NCBI GenBank assembly: GCA_017657125.1
Contig: JAGFNX010000369.1
Coordinates: forward strand, 62,001 to 126,000
DNA: 64,000 nt
Origin: Scopulariopsis brevicaulis
Taxonomy: Eukaryota > Ascomycota > Sordariomycetes > Microascales > Microascaceae
Reading direction: 5' to 3'
Shown here: piece by piece, positions 35,127-45,498 of the stretch
Position numbering within the stretch: the first letter of the stretch is position 1
Layout: every line of letters begins with the position of its first letter
The notes under the pieces: generated by a model
The model's database searches: none
What the model was told of the DNA's origin: nothing
Seen by the model: only the letters and a program-made list of their open reading frames with translations
Position numbers and translations under genes: made by a program

Positions 35127-36768
35127 CTAGTTGGACTCGACGTCATCTCCCGTCCACTTATACCGAGAGCCGGGGTGGTCCGAAGAAAGCCTCCCTCCAT
35201 TTCCATAATCAACACCAAGGAAGTTCTCCCGCGTAGTCCTGCCCTCGGCTTCCACTGGATCCCAGAATATGCCCCTTGCCTTCAGTTCCGGCACGAGTAG
35301 TTTCGCATGGTCCTCGAGGTCTCCGGGGACAACCGCGTAGGAGAGGTTAAATCCATCCAGCCCCGTCTCCTTCACCCACGTCTCAAGGATATCCGCGACC
35401 GTTGTTGCCGAACCGACGGCGCGTGCGTGTGCTCCACCAAAGGCGAGCTCCTGCGCGACACGCGTCTTTGTCCACTTTATCGTGTCGCTCCCAGGTATCG
35501 TCTTGCTCCAGTTCTCCACCATTCCCTTCATAGCCGGCGGGCCGTCGAACTTGATGTCCGCGTCATCTGGGATACCGGCCAGGTCCGTCCCTGTCCACCC
35601 TCCGAAGAGTGCCAATGAACCCTCCATGTCCGCATAGGAGAGGTATTCCTCGTACTTCTTCTGCGCCTCTTTGTCCGTGTCCGCCAAGACCACATGAAGC
35701 CCGCCCAGGAGCTTAAGGCCCCGGGGGTCGCGGCCTTGTTCTTCAGCCGAGTGACGGATCTCGCTGACGAGTCTTGAGACCGAAGCGATGTCCATGCCCG
35801 GGAGGAAGATTGCCTCGGCGTGCTTGGCCGCGAATGCTTTTCCCGCTTTGCTCGCGCCGGCTTGGAAGATGAAGGGCGTTCTTTGCCTCGATGGTTCTAC
35901 CAGGTGGGGTCCAGCCACTTGAAAGTATTTCCTATGTCGTTGCGTTAATACTTGCCACCAGTCGTATGGGGGAGAGTGCCTACCCTTCATGGTCGATTCG
36001 CCGCACCCGGTCCGGATGAACGTATTGTTTCCGCACGTCATCCTTCACAACCGCATCATCCCTCCACGAGCCTTCCCACAGCTTATATGTTACCTCCAAA
36101 AACTCGTCCGCCTTGGCGTACCGCTCCTCATGAGAAAGCTGTTCCTCGAGCCCGAAGTTTCGAGCTGAGCTCTCCAGGTAGCTCGTGACGATGTTCCAGG
36201 CCACGCGCCCGTTTGTCAGATGGTCTAGAGTGGCGAACCTTCTGGCAAGGGCAAATGGGGCCTCGTATGTGGTTGATGCTGTCAGTCCAAAGGAGAGGGA
36301 TTTGGTGACGGCTGCCATCGCTGAGATCGGGAGGCTTAAGCCCAAGGTTTTGTAAGCATTGGACGTGATGGCATTAAAACTTCGGTATCTAACTTACAAG
36401 GGGTCTGACACCGGGAACTGTGCAGCGCCCGCAAGTACTGGCGTGAAGTTCCTTGGTCCCTGATAGACATCGTAGGCACCCAGCACGTCCGCTAAGAAGA
36501 TGGCATGAAAATTCCCCTCGAGGATCTTTGCGACTTCGGTCCAATATGAGACCTCATTATACCGCCAGGTCTCATTACGAGGGTGCCTCCATATACCTGG
36601 TTTAGATCAGTACACGGGACGCGACAGCACGGGAGGCTTACTATGCCCAGTGGCGGAGGGAGAATATGATAATATCTTACCGGGAGCCACATATGACGGT
36701 TGGTTCATGAAAAAGGCATTGAGAATAATCTTCCGGCCTCCCGGTTGGCTGCCGTGATTTTCCGTCAT
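35127..36768 (-). CDS. FMN-dependent monooxygenase, NtaA/SnaA/DszA family, copy 1
   Basis: Flavin-dependent (FMNH2-using) monooxygenase of the bacterial-luciferase-like superfamily; relatives act on nitrilotriacetate, dibenzothiophene sulfone and other sulfur- or nitrogen-containing compounds. Exons 36681-36768, 36398-36596, 35984-36334 and 35127-35931 close in frame to 480 residues. The start at 36768 precedes KIILNAFFMNQPSYVAPG, the family N-terminus. Further landmarks are WRHPRNETWRYNEVSYW, FLADVLGAYDVYQG, the AMAAVTKSLSFGLTASTTYE strand, NGRVAWNIVTSYLESSARNF (flavin-site region), the PHLVEPSRQRTPFIFQAGAS block and DGFNLSYAVVPGDLEDHAKL. A flavin reductase partner is not seen nearby. No signal peptide. 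The same-strand neighbour at 37.6-39.4 kb is a diverged paralogue with different intron positions. Confidence 0.9.
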
Positions 36769-37556
36769 AGTTGGTTAATAGCGTCAGTGAGGATAAGGTG
36801 CTATAGCGTGTTGATGTACAATGCTCGATGTCGATCACTCATCACGAATACCGAGATACGCCCTCCCCCAATTTATGCAGGGCCACTCTATGTAGCGGAG
36901 TCTTCGAGACATTACGCAGACTTGCCGAGTATTCCGTATAATGGGTAATAGTTGGACGTCGGCTCTCCCCAATTCTGTAAGCGGGCGCCGCACGCAATCC
37001 GCCGATCCCGCAGGATTCAAATTACGACATTTGGCCGGAGAAAACGCCATCCCAGGATCTTCCGCCAAGTTAGACTATGGGAGCCAAGGTGACACATGCA
37101 GAAGGAATGCGAGGGGACCTGACGTGCTGGAAAAAGTGCGGGGTATGAAGCCAGGCCGTCGAATGCTTGGCTATCGGGGCATTTTGAAGCCCGGTGCCGG
37201 GAAACGGGCACCGAAACATTCCGGGCCTACTAACAGGGTATCTGGAGCTTACAGAATGATACAACCGATCGAGTGGGAAGACCGGAGACCACGTTTGAGA
37301 GCGCATCTGATAAGATCACCCGCCAGTTACATTCCACCCGTTGAAACAGTGTTGATCGGTGGTATTCGAGGTGTAGAGTTTTAGATGCAGCTCTCTCTTC
37401 TAACTACGTTCTTTACTGTTCAACGCTAAACTTAGGCTCCACAACTCACACCCGCAGCCTTAGATGAGACACAGTTTAAAGCATCCCAGAGTCTGCATTG
37501 TCACCGACTCGTCCTTCTACCCAGAGTAGACTCGAAGGAAGTCTCCCTTGATACAT
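36769..37556. other. intergenic between the two FMN monooxygenases
   Basis: About 790 bp. A 147-codon plus-strand frame (36941-37384) has no recognisable protein features. Should hold the promoter of copy 1. Confidence 0.4.
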
Positions 37557-39427
37557 TCACTCCGGGATCGCATGCTCCCCCGGCGCAACTCCCGCAGCCC
37601 AGCGATACTTCGCAGCTGTGTGATTCTCGGGCGGATACCTCTGGCCCTCCTTCTCGTAAAAATTCTCCCTGTAAGTCCCTCCCGGCACCGCATAGTCCTC
37701 CCAAAAGAGGCCCCTCTTCCTGAGTTCTGGCACCAGTAGCTCCGCAATATCCTTGAAGGTCTGAGGGAAGAGGACATAGCCCTGCAGAATAGTAAGCCAA
37801 TCTGAAAGGCGGTAATCTATACACCTGTGACGCCACGTACCAAGTTAAACCCATCGACGTCCGCCTCGTTCAGCCAGACCTCAAAATTATCTGCAACCTG
37901 CGAAGGCGTCCCCACGAAGAGCGGCCCGTTGCCGCCGAGGCTGACGTGCTCGGCGACAGTATTCTTCGTCCACTTTGAGTTCACTGGCGAGTGCCTCGCG
38001 TAAGCCTCCACCGTCGACCTGTCACCATCAGTTCCATGATCTTCTGAAGGGAGGTATCTCTCGTACTTTACTGCGTTACTCTCCACCTGCCTCAGCTCCT
38101 CTTCTTCGCCGTATTGGTCAAGATCGATGCCTGTCCATCCCGCGAACAACGACAGCGCGCCCTCGAGTGAAGCATACTTCCTCGCCTCCTCGTACTTCTC
38201 CTTCGCCTCTTCCTCGGTCCGCCCCAGGATGGGAGTCACCAGCGCCAACACCCTGATGTCCCTCGGATCCCTCCCGAACTCGTCCTTAGCCGCAGCGCGG
38301 ATCTCGCGAATGTTCTTAGCGCACGCGGCCGGTGAGTGCGCCGAGGTAAAGATCGCCTCGGCGTGCTGCGCTGCGAAAAGCTTTCCTGCGCGCGAGGCGC
38401 CCGCCTGGAGGAGGAGCGGCGTGCGCTGCGGGGAGGGGTGCACTATGTGCGGGCCGGGAACGTTGAAGTACTTGCCGCTGTGGTTGATCTGGCGGATGAG
38501 GGTAGGGTCGGAGTAGAGGCCCTTGGCGCGATCGAGCCTGAGGGCGTCGTCGCGCCAGGATGATTGGAAGAGTTTGTACATCACTTTCATGTACTCCTCG
38601 GCTTGGGCGTATCGTTCGTCGTGCTAGTTGGTCAGTAGGAGCGCGGAGCAGGAGGCTTGACGTTTTGCTTACCCCAAGCTGTTCCGTGCGTCCGAGGTTT
38701 CTCGCCGCTGAGTCCAGGTAGCTGGTAACTATCTGCGACTGTGTCAGTAGACAATCGGAAGGCAGATGAAAAGCCTCGACATACGTTCCAGCCAAACCTG
38801 TCACGCGAGGCTCTGTTAACCGTAGCCTATAGGCGGGATCAAGGGGAAGGCGAGTGGTAGGATAACGTACCTCCCCTTGGTGAGATGGTCGACAGTCGAT
38901 AGCCTCCGAGCAAGATGGTACGGCTGCTCGTAGGTCGTTGACACCGTGACTCCAAAGCTAATGCTCTTAGTCGCAGCCGCCATGGCGGGGACAACCGCAA
39001 GGGGCTCCGTCACAGGCCATTGGGCGCCCGAAACGATGGCTGGTTCCAAAGACTTTTTGTAGACATCGTAGCCACCTACATATCTCGAGAGTCATTACCA
39101 TGGCGTATTACACGGCAGAGAGGAAAGAGAGCCTTACCAAGCACATCGGCGATGAAGATCCCGTGAAATTTGGCTTCCTCCAGGGTCTTCGCCAGCTCAA
39201 CCCAGTGCTCGACGTCATCGAAGCGCCACGATTCGTCCTGTGGGTGGCGCCACAGACCAGGGGACTGGTGGCCACTGCCTGCGTGCGGGTTTGGCGTCAG
39301 CCTTAGACAGGGGAGGGTGACTGGAAGAGCTTTGGGCCGGGGGAGAAGGAATGTGCATACACATCATGACAAAAGCGTTCAAGATGAGACGCTTCTTGCC
39401 ATCCTGAGTACCAGCTGTCTCGGACAT
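37557..39427 (-). CDS. FMN-dependent monooxygenase, NtaA/SnaA/DszA family, copy 2
   Basis: Second member of the same flavin monooxygenase family. Seven exons; first exon 39361-39427, second 39138-39278, then a 13-nt micro-exon at 38785-38797 (coding part of FGWN), and a last exon coding GYVLFPQTFKDIAELLVPEL to the TGA at 37557. The splicing restores RFGWNIVTSYLDSAARNLGR and EQLGHDERYAQAEEYMKV, which are the expected family segments. The start (MSETAGTQDGKKRLILNAFV) parallels copy 1. The C-terminus runs to REDY/GTYRENFYEKEGQRYPP, typical of the family. The body carries VHPSPQRTPLLLQAGASRAG and ARHSPVNSKWTKNTVAEHV. Sequence and intron positions differ clearly from copy 1, so this is an old pair rather than a recent duplication. 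Substrate unknown; NtaA- or DszA-like sulfonate/sulfone oxidation is possible. Confidence 0.87.
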
Positions 39428-40019
39428 GATGTGTGGTTGCTCGGGTTTACCCAAGTTAGGATTTTGGAATGCTCGGTAGTCTAAGGGGCTTTCTCGCTCG
39501 TCTGGTTTCCACTAGCTGGAGAAAAGCACGTCTGGGACTGAGATGCGCTTTTTTGTTAACTCAAGCAAGTATCAAGAAAAGACCATCTGAAATAGGATGT
39601 GTTCGCTCCGACCATTGCTCTCGGTATGACAGCAGCTCACATGCAGACCAGGGAGCACCCCGAAGACCCACTAAGCCCCTTCTCCCCTTTCTCATTCCCA
39701 ACCCCTCCGCGGGGCATTTTAACGACGCGCGTTTTAATCATAACGGTCCAAGCTAGCAGATCATAGAAAGTATTATGACGAGCTCCGACCGTTGTGGCTG
39801 CACCGCCGCGCGAATACCCCGATGGCGCAATGCAAGCGGGCCCTTGCGACTTGCATCACTCGGCGTGGGTCGCCCCCGGCTCGGCGCCCTCCGGACCGGA
39901 GCCAACCACGATTATCAACCAAATACTATCATTCAATAAAGCCTCGAGTGCCTAGATCTTGGCAGCAGAAGCGAGGTGTGTGTGCCAGACGCGGAAACCT
40001 GTGTTAACCCGGTCGAAAC
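39428..40019. other. intergenic
   Basis: About 590 bp between divergent genes; nothing recognised. Confidence 0.4.
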
Positions 40020-40961
40020 ATGGTTGAGTGGTTTTCGCTGCGCAGGCTCCCTGCGTCGGTGCGGCGTAACGGGCAGCCGAAGAGGCCGGTTAAGGACCCT
40101 AAGAGCCAGTACGTTGTGCCGCCGTCATGGAAGGTCCTTTTGTTACATGGGCCGAAGCAGGAGTACCACCTCGTGGAGGATTATCCTATCCCTAGTCTAC
40201 GTGCCAACGAAATCCTCGTCAAGACGGAGGCGATTGGCCTAAATCCGATAGATTGGAACGCACCGTAAGTCTATATCTCACATTTTATTTAGTGAACAAG
40301 TGACCCCTGCGGGAGTCACGGACTTCGACTTTGCCATACCGGAGCTTCCCTACATATCTGGACGGGAGCTCACCCACGATGTGGCCCAGGCTTCGGTCAA
40401 CTGATCGGATTGGAAGGTTGGCGCTCGGGTTACAGCGACATCGACGGATTACAGAGACATACGAAAGGGGGCCTACTAGCAATATGTCGTCTCACTAGAC
40501 CATATCTTGGCGCGCCTGCCACCGGTCATCTACTACGAAGAGGGAGGCTACGCTTTGGACTTAATGTTCGTGGAAGTGAGACCGCTTCACATTTGCTGGA
40601 GGCGCTGTCGGCGAGCGATCCATCGGCCAAAGCTGCCAACGGCCAGAGCCTACGGCCGTCGCCGCCGGATACACCTGACGTCAACGCTCTGACGAGAGCG
40701 AATCCCATTGGCATGACCGGCTTGCCAAAGGGGCCCTCTCCAGAGGGGGTTCAGTTCCATACAGTTCCTATCAAGCTGTTTCACGAGGTCAAGGAGGTAG
40801 GAAAGCCGTTGGCAAGGTGGCTCACACAGCTGCTGGAGAAGAAGCTCGTCGTTCCCGCAGATATAATCGATGTTGAAGAGGAGTTGGAGAGGATTAACTC
40901 AGGACTAGACCGGATGAGGAAAGGGGAGATTAGCGGCGGCAAGCTGGTCGTTCGTGTTTGA
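40020..40961 (+). pseudogene. decayed NAD(P)-dependent enoyl reductase / zinc-type alcohol dehydrogenase-like gene
   Basis: Resembles the trans-enoyl reductase/ToxD-like branch of the MDR oxidoreductases. The N-terminal part is well kept (VPPSWKVLLLHGPKQEYHLV, LRANEILVKTEAIGLNPIDW). One intron is recognisable just after NAP at 40266, and the GroES-like part continues as FAIPELPYISGREL. Two in-frame stops follow (TGA in VN*SDWKVGARV and TAG in KGAY*QYVVS). The NAD(P)-binding Rossmann region that should come next is missing, and the frame then jumps to the intact C-terminal segment (FHTVPIKLFHEVKEVGKPLA to KLVVRV). Deletion of the cofactor domain plus stops makes it non-functional. Similar reductases work with polyketide synthases, but none is present here. 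Confidence 0.72.
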
Positions 40962-41069
40962 GGTCAACCAATAGTTATAGACGCATAGAGTAAATATTCA
41001 CGAACAAGTGCAATTTTATGAAACGTCCAAATGGGAAGACAAGGTTTTAATCACCAACACTGGAATAAA

Positions 41070-43014
41070 CTACGGGATGCTCCACCAGCTCTCGTGTACA
41101 TCCCTCAAATCCCTCTCCCCCTGGTCCCCTAAATAAGGCGTCATATCCGCCTCCAAATCCCTCTCCCTCCTCGTCCACCCATTACCAAGGTACCACAAAA
41201 ACCGATTCCCCGTCTCCGAAAGATACTCATAGTCAAAGTCCTCCCACCTCGGCTCCCTCCTCACAATAGCAAGATGCGCCGCACTCCCCGGCCACACCCC
41301 GTGGATCCTCGAGCCCGGCTTCCCACCGTTATACCACGAGCTGCACGAGTCAGACATAACCGTGGTGGCGAAGAAGGCGTCGGAGTACTCGACGAAATCA
41401 TCGGTGGCCCTTTGAGAAGGGACGACGGACTTGATGCCCTCACGGGAGACCTTGCGGAGGATGCGGGCGAAGTAGGAGACCTGGCATTCGACGCTGTAGG
41501 GGACCGTTCCGGATGGTCCCGTGCCGTGGGGCCCGTGGAGGAAGAAGAGGTTGGGGAAGCCCGGGGTGGAGGCGCCGAGGTAGGTGTAGGGGAAGCCGTG
41601 CTCGCCGTCTTGGTCCCAGACGTCGCGGAGGTCCTTGCCGTTGGCCTTTACCGGGAAAACGGGGACCATGTCCCTATTGGCTCCGGTAGCGCAAAAGATC
41701 GCGTCAACCTCGCGCACTTTTCCATCCTCGGTCTCGATCCCCGTTTCTGTAAAGCGTTTGATGGGCGTCGAGATGTACTCCGCGTTATCCTCCGTAAGCG
41801 CCTCCAGATACCCAGGCCCAGGTGTCAACCGTCGGCAATTAGGCGAAAATTTGGGGATAAGCTTCTCGATGAGCTCAGGCTTCTTCGCCAGCCGTGCCTT
41901 CATATTCTCCTCAAACTTTTCCCTCATATCCCCATTCTGCGAACTCCTAAAGAACGAATCGAACCTTCGCCAGTACTTGTCCTCGAGATTCTTCCTGAAC
42001 TTCACGTACGTCTCCTGGTCCTGGAACGACTCCTTCTTCTCCTCGGGGATGGGCTGCGGCTCGAGGGTCCTGTCGTCGCCGGCCCAGGAGGTGGCGATCC
42101 AGGTTGGTTGGCGGGCGTAGTGGTCCAGCGTGGCGACTCGGCGCTGCAGGTTGGCGACGAGCTGGATGCCGCTTGCGCCGTTGCCTATTACGGCGACTCT
42201 CTTGCCGGTGGGGTCGAAGAATGGGTCGTAGTGGGAGGAGTGGCGGAGGAAGCCCTTGTAGTCGGAGATGCCGGGGTAGTCGGGGAGCTTCCAGGCGTTG
42301 AATCTCCCGACTGCGGTGATAACGGCGTCGGCTTTTGCGACGAATGGGGAGGAGTCGTCTCCAATGGTCTTCAAGGTTAGGTTCCAGGAGCCCTCTTGGG
42401 GATCCCATGTGGCATCCTCAACGCGGTGGCCGAACTTGGCGTATTGGTACACGTCATAATTCCGCGCCACGCCCCTCCAATAGTCGAGGATCTCTTGACC
42501 GGGTGCGAACTCGTCGCTCCAGTCCCTCTTCGGGGCGAAAGTGGACTGGTAGACATGAGACGGGATGTCACACCGCACTCCAGGGTAAACATTCTCAGCC
42601 CACGTTCCCCCCTGTGATCATGGATCAGTGAACGCCCGCATGGCCAAATGTTTTGTATGGCGGACTTACAAAATCGTTATTCTTCTCATAGATGATTAAC
42701 TGAACGCCAGGGACCTTCTTCGGGAGCAGGACCCCCGCAATCACCCCTGCAAGCCCGCCCCCGATCACCGCCACGCGCAGGGGTCGAGGCTCGTCGATGA
42801 ACCGGTCGATCAGAGCCGGCGTGGGCCGTTGAAGCGGCTTTTGCTCAGCGGCGGGAGTAGCGTGCTGGGGAATCCCGTTATGCTTTGGGCTTGCAAGTCC
42901 AGGCGTTTGAGACGAGGTTACGCCATTCTGGACGTTCTTCGTAGGGGTAGAGGAAGACCCATGCAGCGCCTCGACAGCCACGTTGGGGGGTAGTTGAGTC
43001 GCTGCTGGCGCCAT
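41070..43014 (-). CDS. Baeyer-Villiger-type flavin monooxygenase, possible frame error
   Basis: FAD- and NADPH-dependent monooxygenase, probably oxidising a ketone or related compound. Exon 1 (42670-43014, 115 codons) has a Pro/Thr/Ser-rich leader and then the FAD Rossmann motif VIGGGLAGVIAG. Exon 2 (from about 42611 to 41070) continues GGTWAENVYPGVRCDIPSH, VTAVGRFN, the NADPH Rossmann motif VIGNGASGIQL and FCATGAN. The BVMO fingerprint is imperfect: GFLRHSSHYDP has Tyr where Trp is usual. The intron donor GTAAGT and acceptor CACAG are clear, but the seven-G run at the acceptor leaves one base too many (345 + 1543 nt), so the joined frame is off by one unless the run is really six. Either a sequencing slip or a disabling insertion. 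The 70-residue leader resembles those of fungal BVMOs in secondary-metabolite clusters. Confidence 0.82.
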
Positions 43015-43687
43015 TGGTGTTCGAAGTAGGTTTGTTTCAAGTGTTTAGCTATATAAATGCACGCCACCCAAGGTATTGTTTTCCCCCAGTATTTGGCGTT
43101 CAACAGAGGGCGCCGAGCCTTATACCGCTCACACAGGACCAAGTCTCCGCCGCGGCCGATGGCGACGTTCCGGCGGGCGAGCACGCAAGCCCCCCGCGTC
43201 ATTGCACCACGCTTGAGACTGCGTTGTGGCACTCAGGGGCGCCTCGACCCGGAGGGCCTAAAGTTCGCAGGAGGTATATAGTTGGCTTTGAAATCACAGG
43301 AATTTTGCGCGCCATCGCTGGTGGGCCTTTTGTTCTCTAGTAGGAGGGAACCACGATGTTATTACAGTGGGGAGAAAGGAAGGCCAGCTCGTATTATACC
43401 CCCAACTACACAACTCTCGTACACAAAACATAGTGGGGATGCATTTTCCAAACGTAAACTCGTGGGTGCCATAGTTCCCGTCGCGATAACAATAAAAGCA
43501 TCAATCAGAAGATTCTAGTCCGTCCCATCCATACTCCCCTAATCCCGACTCTATGACAACCCTTATTATATAACTATCGAACCATTCTCCGACTTACCAT
43601 CTGGTATTACATCGTCTTTCACCCCATTTGCGCGGTGTTCTGTTTTGAGGGGTAGTAGAAATTCTAGTTTTCGGGTTCGAAATTCAA
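43015..43687. other. intergenic
   Basis: About 670 bp with the promoter side of the flavin monooxygenase; TATA-like runs near 43,049 and 43,275 can be seen on the minus strand but are not assigned. No gene. Confidence 0.4.
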
Positions 43688-44800
43688 TTATGGTGACTTC
43701 GCCTTGGGTGTATGGAGCAGCGCCCGGAGCATCGGTATGGAGACGGCCATTATCTTGTTCGCACTTTCGGCGGTGCCGTATATGAGGAGCTCAACGTTGT
43801 CGACTGCACAACTGCTAATAATCATCCCGACGGCGCGAGTCGGACGGGTCACTTACTGAAGTCATTGCTGTCTATAGCAGTGACGGTTGTTATCTTGAGT
43901 AAAGATGCAACACCAGCACTGTAGGACGCGTTAGCCGGGTTATCTGCTGCAAGCAAGGGGGCACTGTGGGTACTCACAAGACACCCATGCTCATGGAGAC
44001 TACCACTCCCAGCTTTTCTTTCTTGCTAATCGTCGATGCCCAGGTGATAACCCAAGGAAATAGGGCCAGCGCGATGCCAGCCGCGTCAGAATAAGCTGAG
44101 GTGGAGGGTTAGCAAGTTAGCTTCACGAGAGACCATCGTATAGGGAGCTTTACCCGCAGCAAAGACGTTATAGTCGATGATGATATTCTTAGGTATGCAC
44201 GAGCCCTCCTCCTGTAGATGCCACAACATCTCCAACGGCCAGCACTGCACCCAGTGGATCGTGGCATTTGAGCCCAGCACGAGGATCACCGAGCCGATGA
44301 TGAACCAGAGGATGCTCCCTCAGTTTTCCGTTCGTTTTTTTGGAATAAGGTGATGGGAAACGAGACCTTGCTTCAGAGGGCAGCGAATATCGACGCGAAC
44401 CCGGCGGCGTAGAGGTAGAGGAGGACGTCGTCAAAGTTCTCAGGGGCGATGTCCCAGTTGTGCACCCCGTACCCGAGGCTGACGCAGACAGAAAGCAGCG
44501 AACATGAGGCTGCGAGGGCCAGCTAATTAACCGTGAGCAGATGTCCCTTACTGTACGAAAGGAGTTGAAAAGAGGGGGGTACAGCATACCTAGCTCGCGA
44601 TCAGAACATATTCGTCCTACCAGACGGACCTACTGCCCCACAACTTCGAAAGCAGGCGGAGATCTAGGAACAGCGCCGCAAACGTCGTGGAGCGACCACG
44701 CCGTGGCCGTTAATTGCGGATCGTAGTCGACGTATGTGAAGCCGTTAGACGGCGGCATGCCGTCCGTCGTCGTCAACGTTATCTTCACCGGAAGGCTCAT
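43688..44800 (-). pseudogene. dead fungal rhodopsin-domain integral membrane protein gene
   Basis: Belongs to the seven-helix fungal family that is widespread near secondary-metabolite and effector genes. Pieces in order: MSLPVKITLTTTDGMPPSNG, LFLDLRLLSKLW, DEYVLIAS, LGYGVHNWDIAPENFDDVLL, then FIIGSVILVLGSNATIHWVQ, SCIPKNIIIDYNVFAA, SKKEKLGVVVSMSMGV and the end LLIYGTAESANKIMAVSIPM to TPKAKSP. Several introns are still recognisable, including one ending GTTGTGCAG before IDNVE. It is disabled by a one-base shift near ALFLDL and by three stops at expected Trp codons: TAG at 44617-44619 and 44590-44592, and TGA at 44373-44375. The two TAGs are CpA-to-TpA changes on the opposite strand, as in RIP. 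Confidence 0.72.
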
Positions 44801-45498
44801 GATGGATCTGGAAGATTTGTCCGGGGCTGTCTTTGCATGTTTTCTAGGAGTGACTATAATAACCCGCGTTGCCGAAAGAACATTTCCAAGGGTGTGTAGA
44901 GAGATCGAAGAAAGATACGGGAGTCCCGCGTTTTAAAGGAAGGGCCTTGACCCTGTCCGCATGGTCTTGGCTCAGCCTGTGCCCCGGCGACTTTGCACGC
45001 GAGGGGCGGCCTTGCCCCAATCAATCGTTGTCCACGGGGCTTGTGCTCCACGCAAAGCCCTGATCAACCAATGATAACCCTCCGGCTAGAGTAGAGCAGG
45101 GCTGAATATTACCTCATTATGTAGGATGACCGAGACTTCTAGGATTTGCAGATAGTCTAGCACGTTTTCACACGCCGGGAACCATCTTCGGGGCGGCTAC
45201 GGACTACTTCATGCCTGACATGTATACAAATGATACTTTGACATAGGTCGGCTCGTATGTTAGCGACAGTTGGTCTTCACTACCGGTAACCTTACTTGGA
45301 GGAAGGCTCGCGATATGAATCGCCGGTTAACACGAGCCTAAGGTGGATTGGAACTAGGGTCATCTAGGGTCACGGAGGCCCCTCAAGGCACACATTGGGT
45401 TCTAACTTGGATGGTAAACGGATACGGCTGTTCATAACGTTCGTCATATACCTATTCTACGGAGGCCACTTTAACCCCGAACCATCGACTGGAAGACA
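44801..45498. repeat. duplicated 3' flank of methyltransferase copy B, and promoter side of the rhodopsin-domain pseudogene
   Basis: The part from about 45,190 to 45,490 matches the 3' flank of copy A (28,790-29,040). The rest shows no gene. Confidence 0.5.

Noticed and set aside
36941..37384. 147-codon plus-strand open frame between the monooxygenases
   Set aside because: No recognisable motif, no splice partners, Arg/Gly/Pro-rich chance-like composition.
41274..42380. 368-codon plus-strand open frame
   Set aside because: Antisense shadow of the Baeyer-Villiger-type monooxygenase; composition is low-complexity Val/Gly/Glu/Arg.
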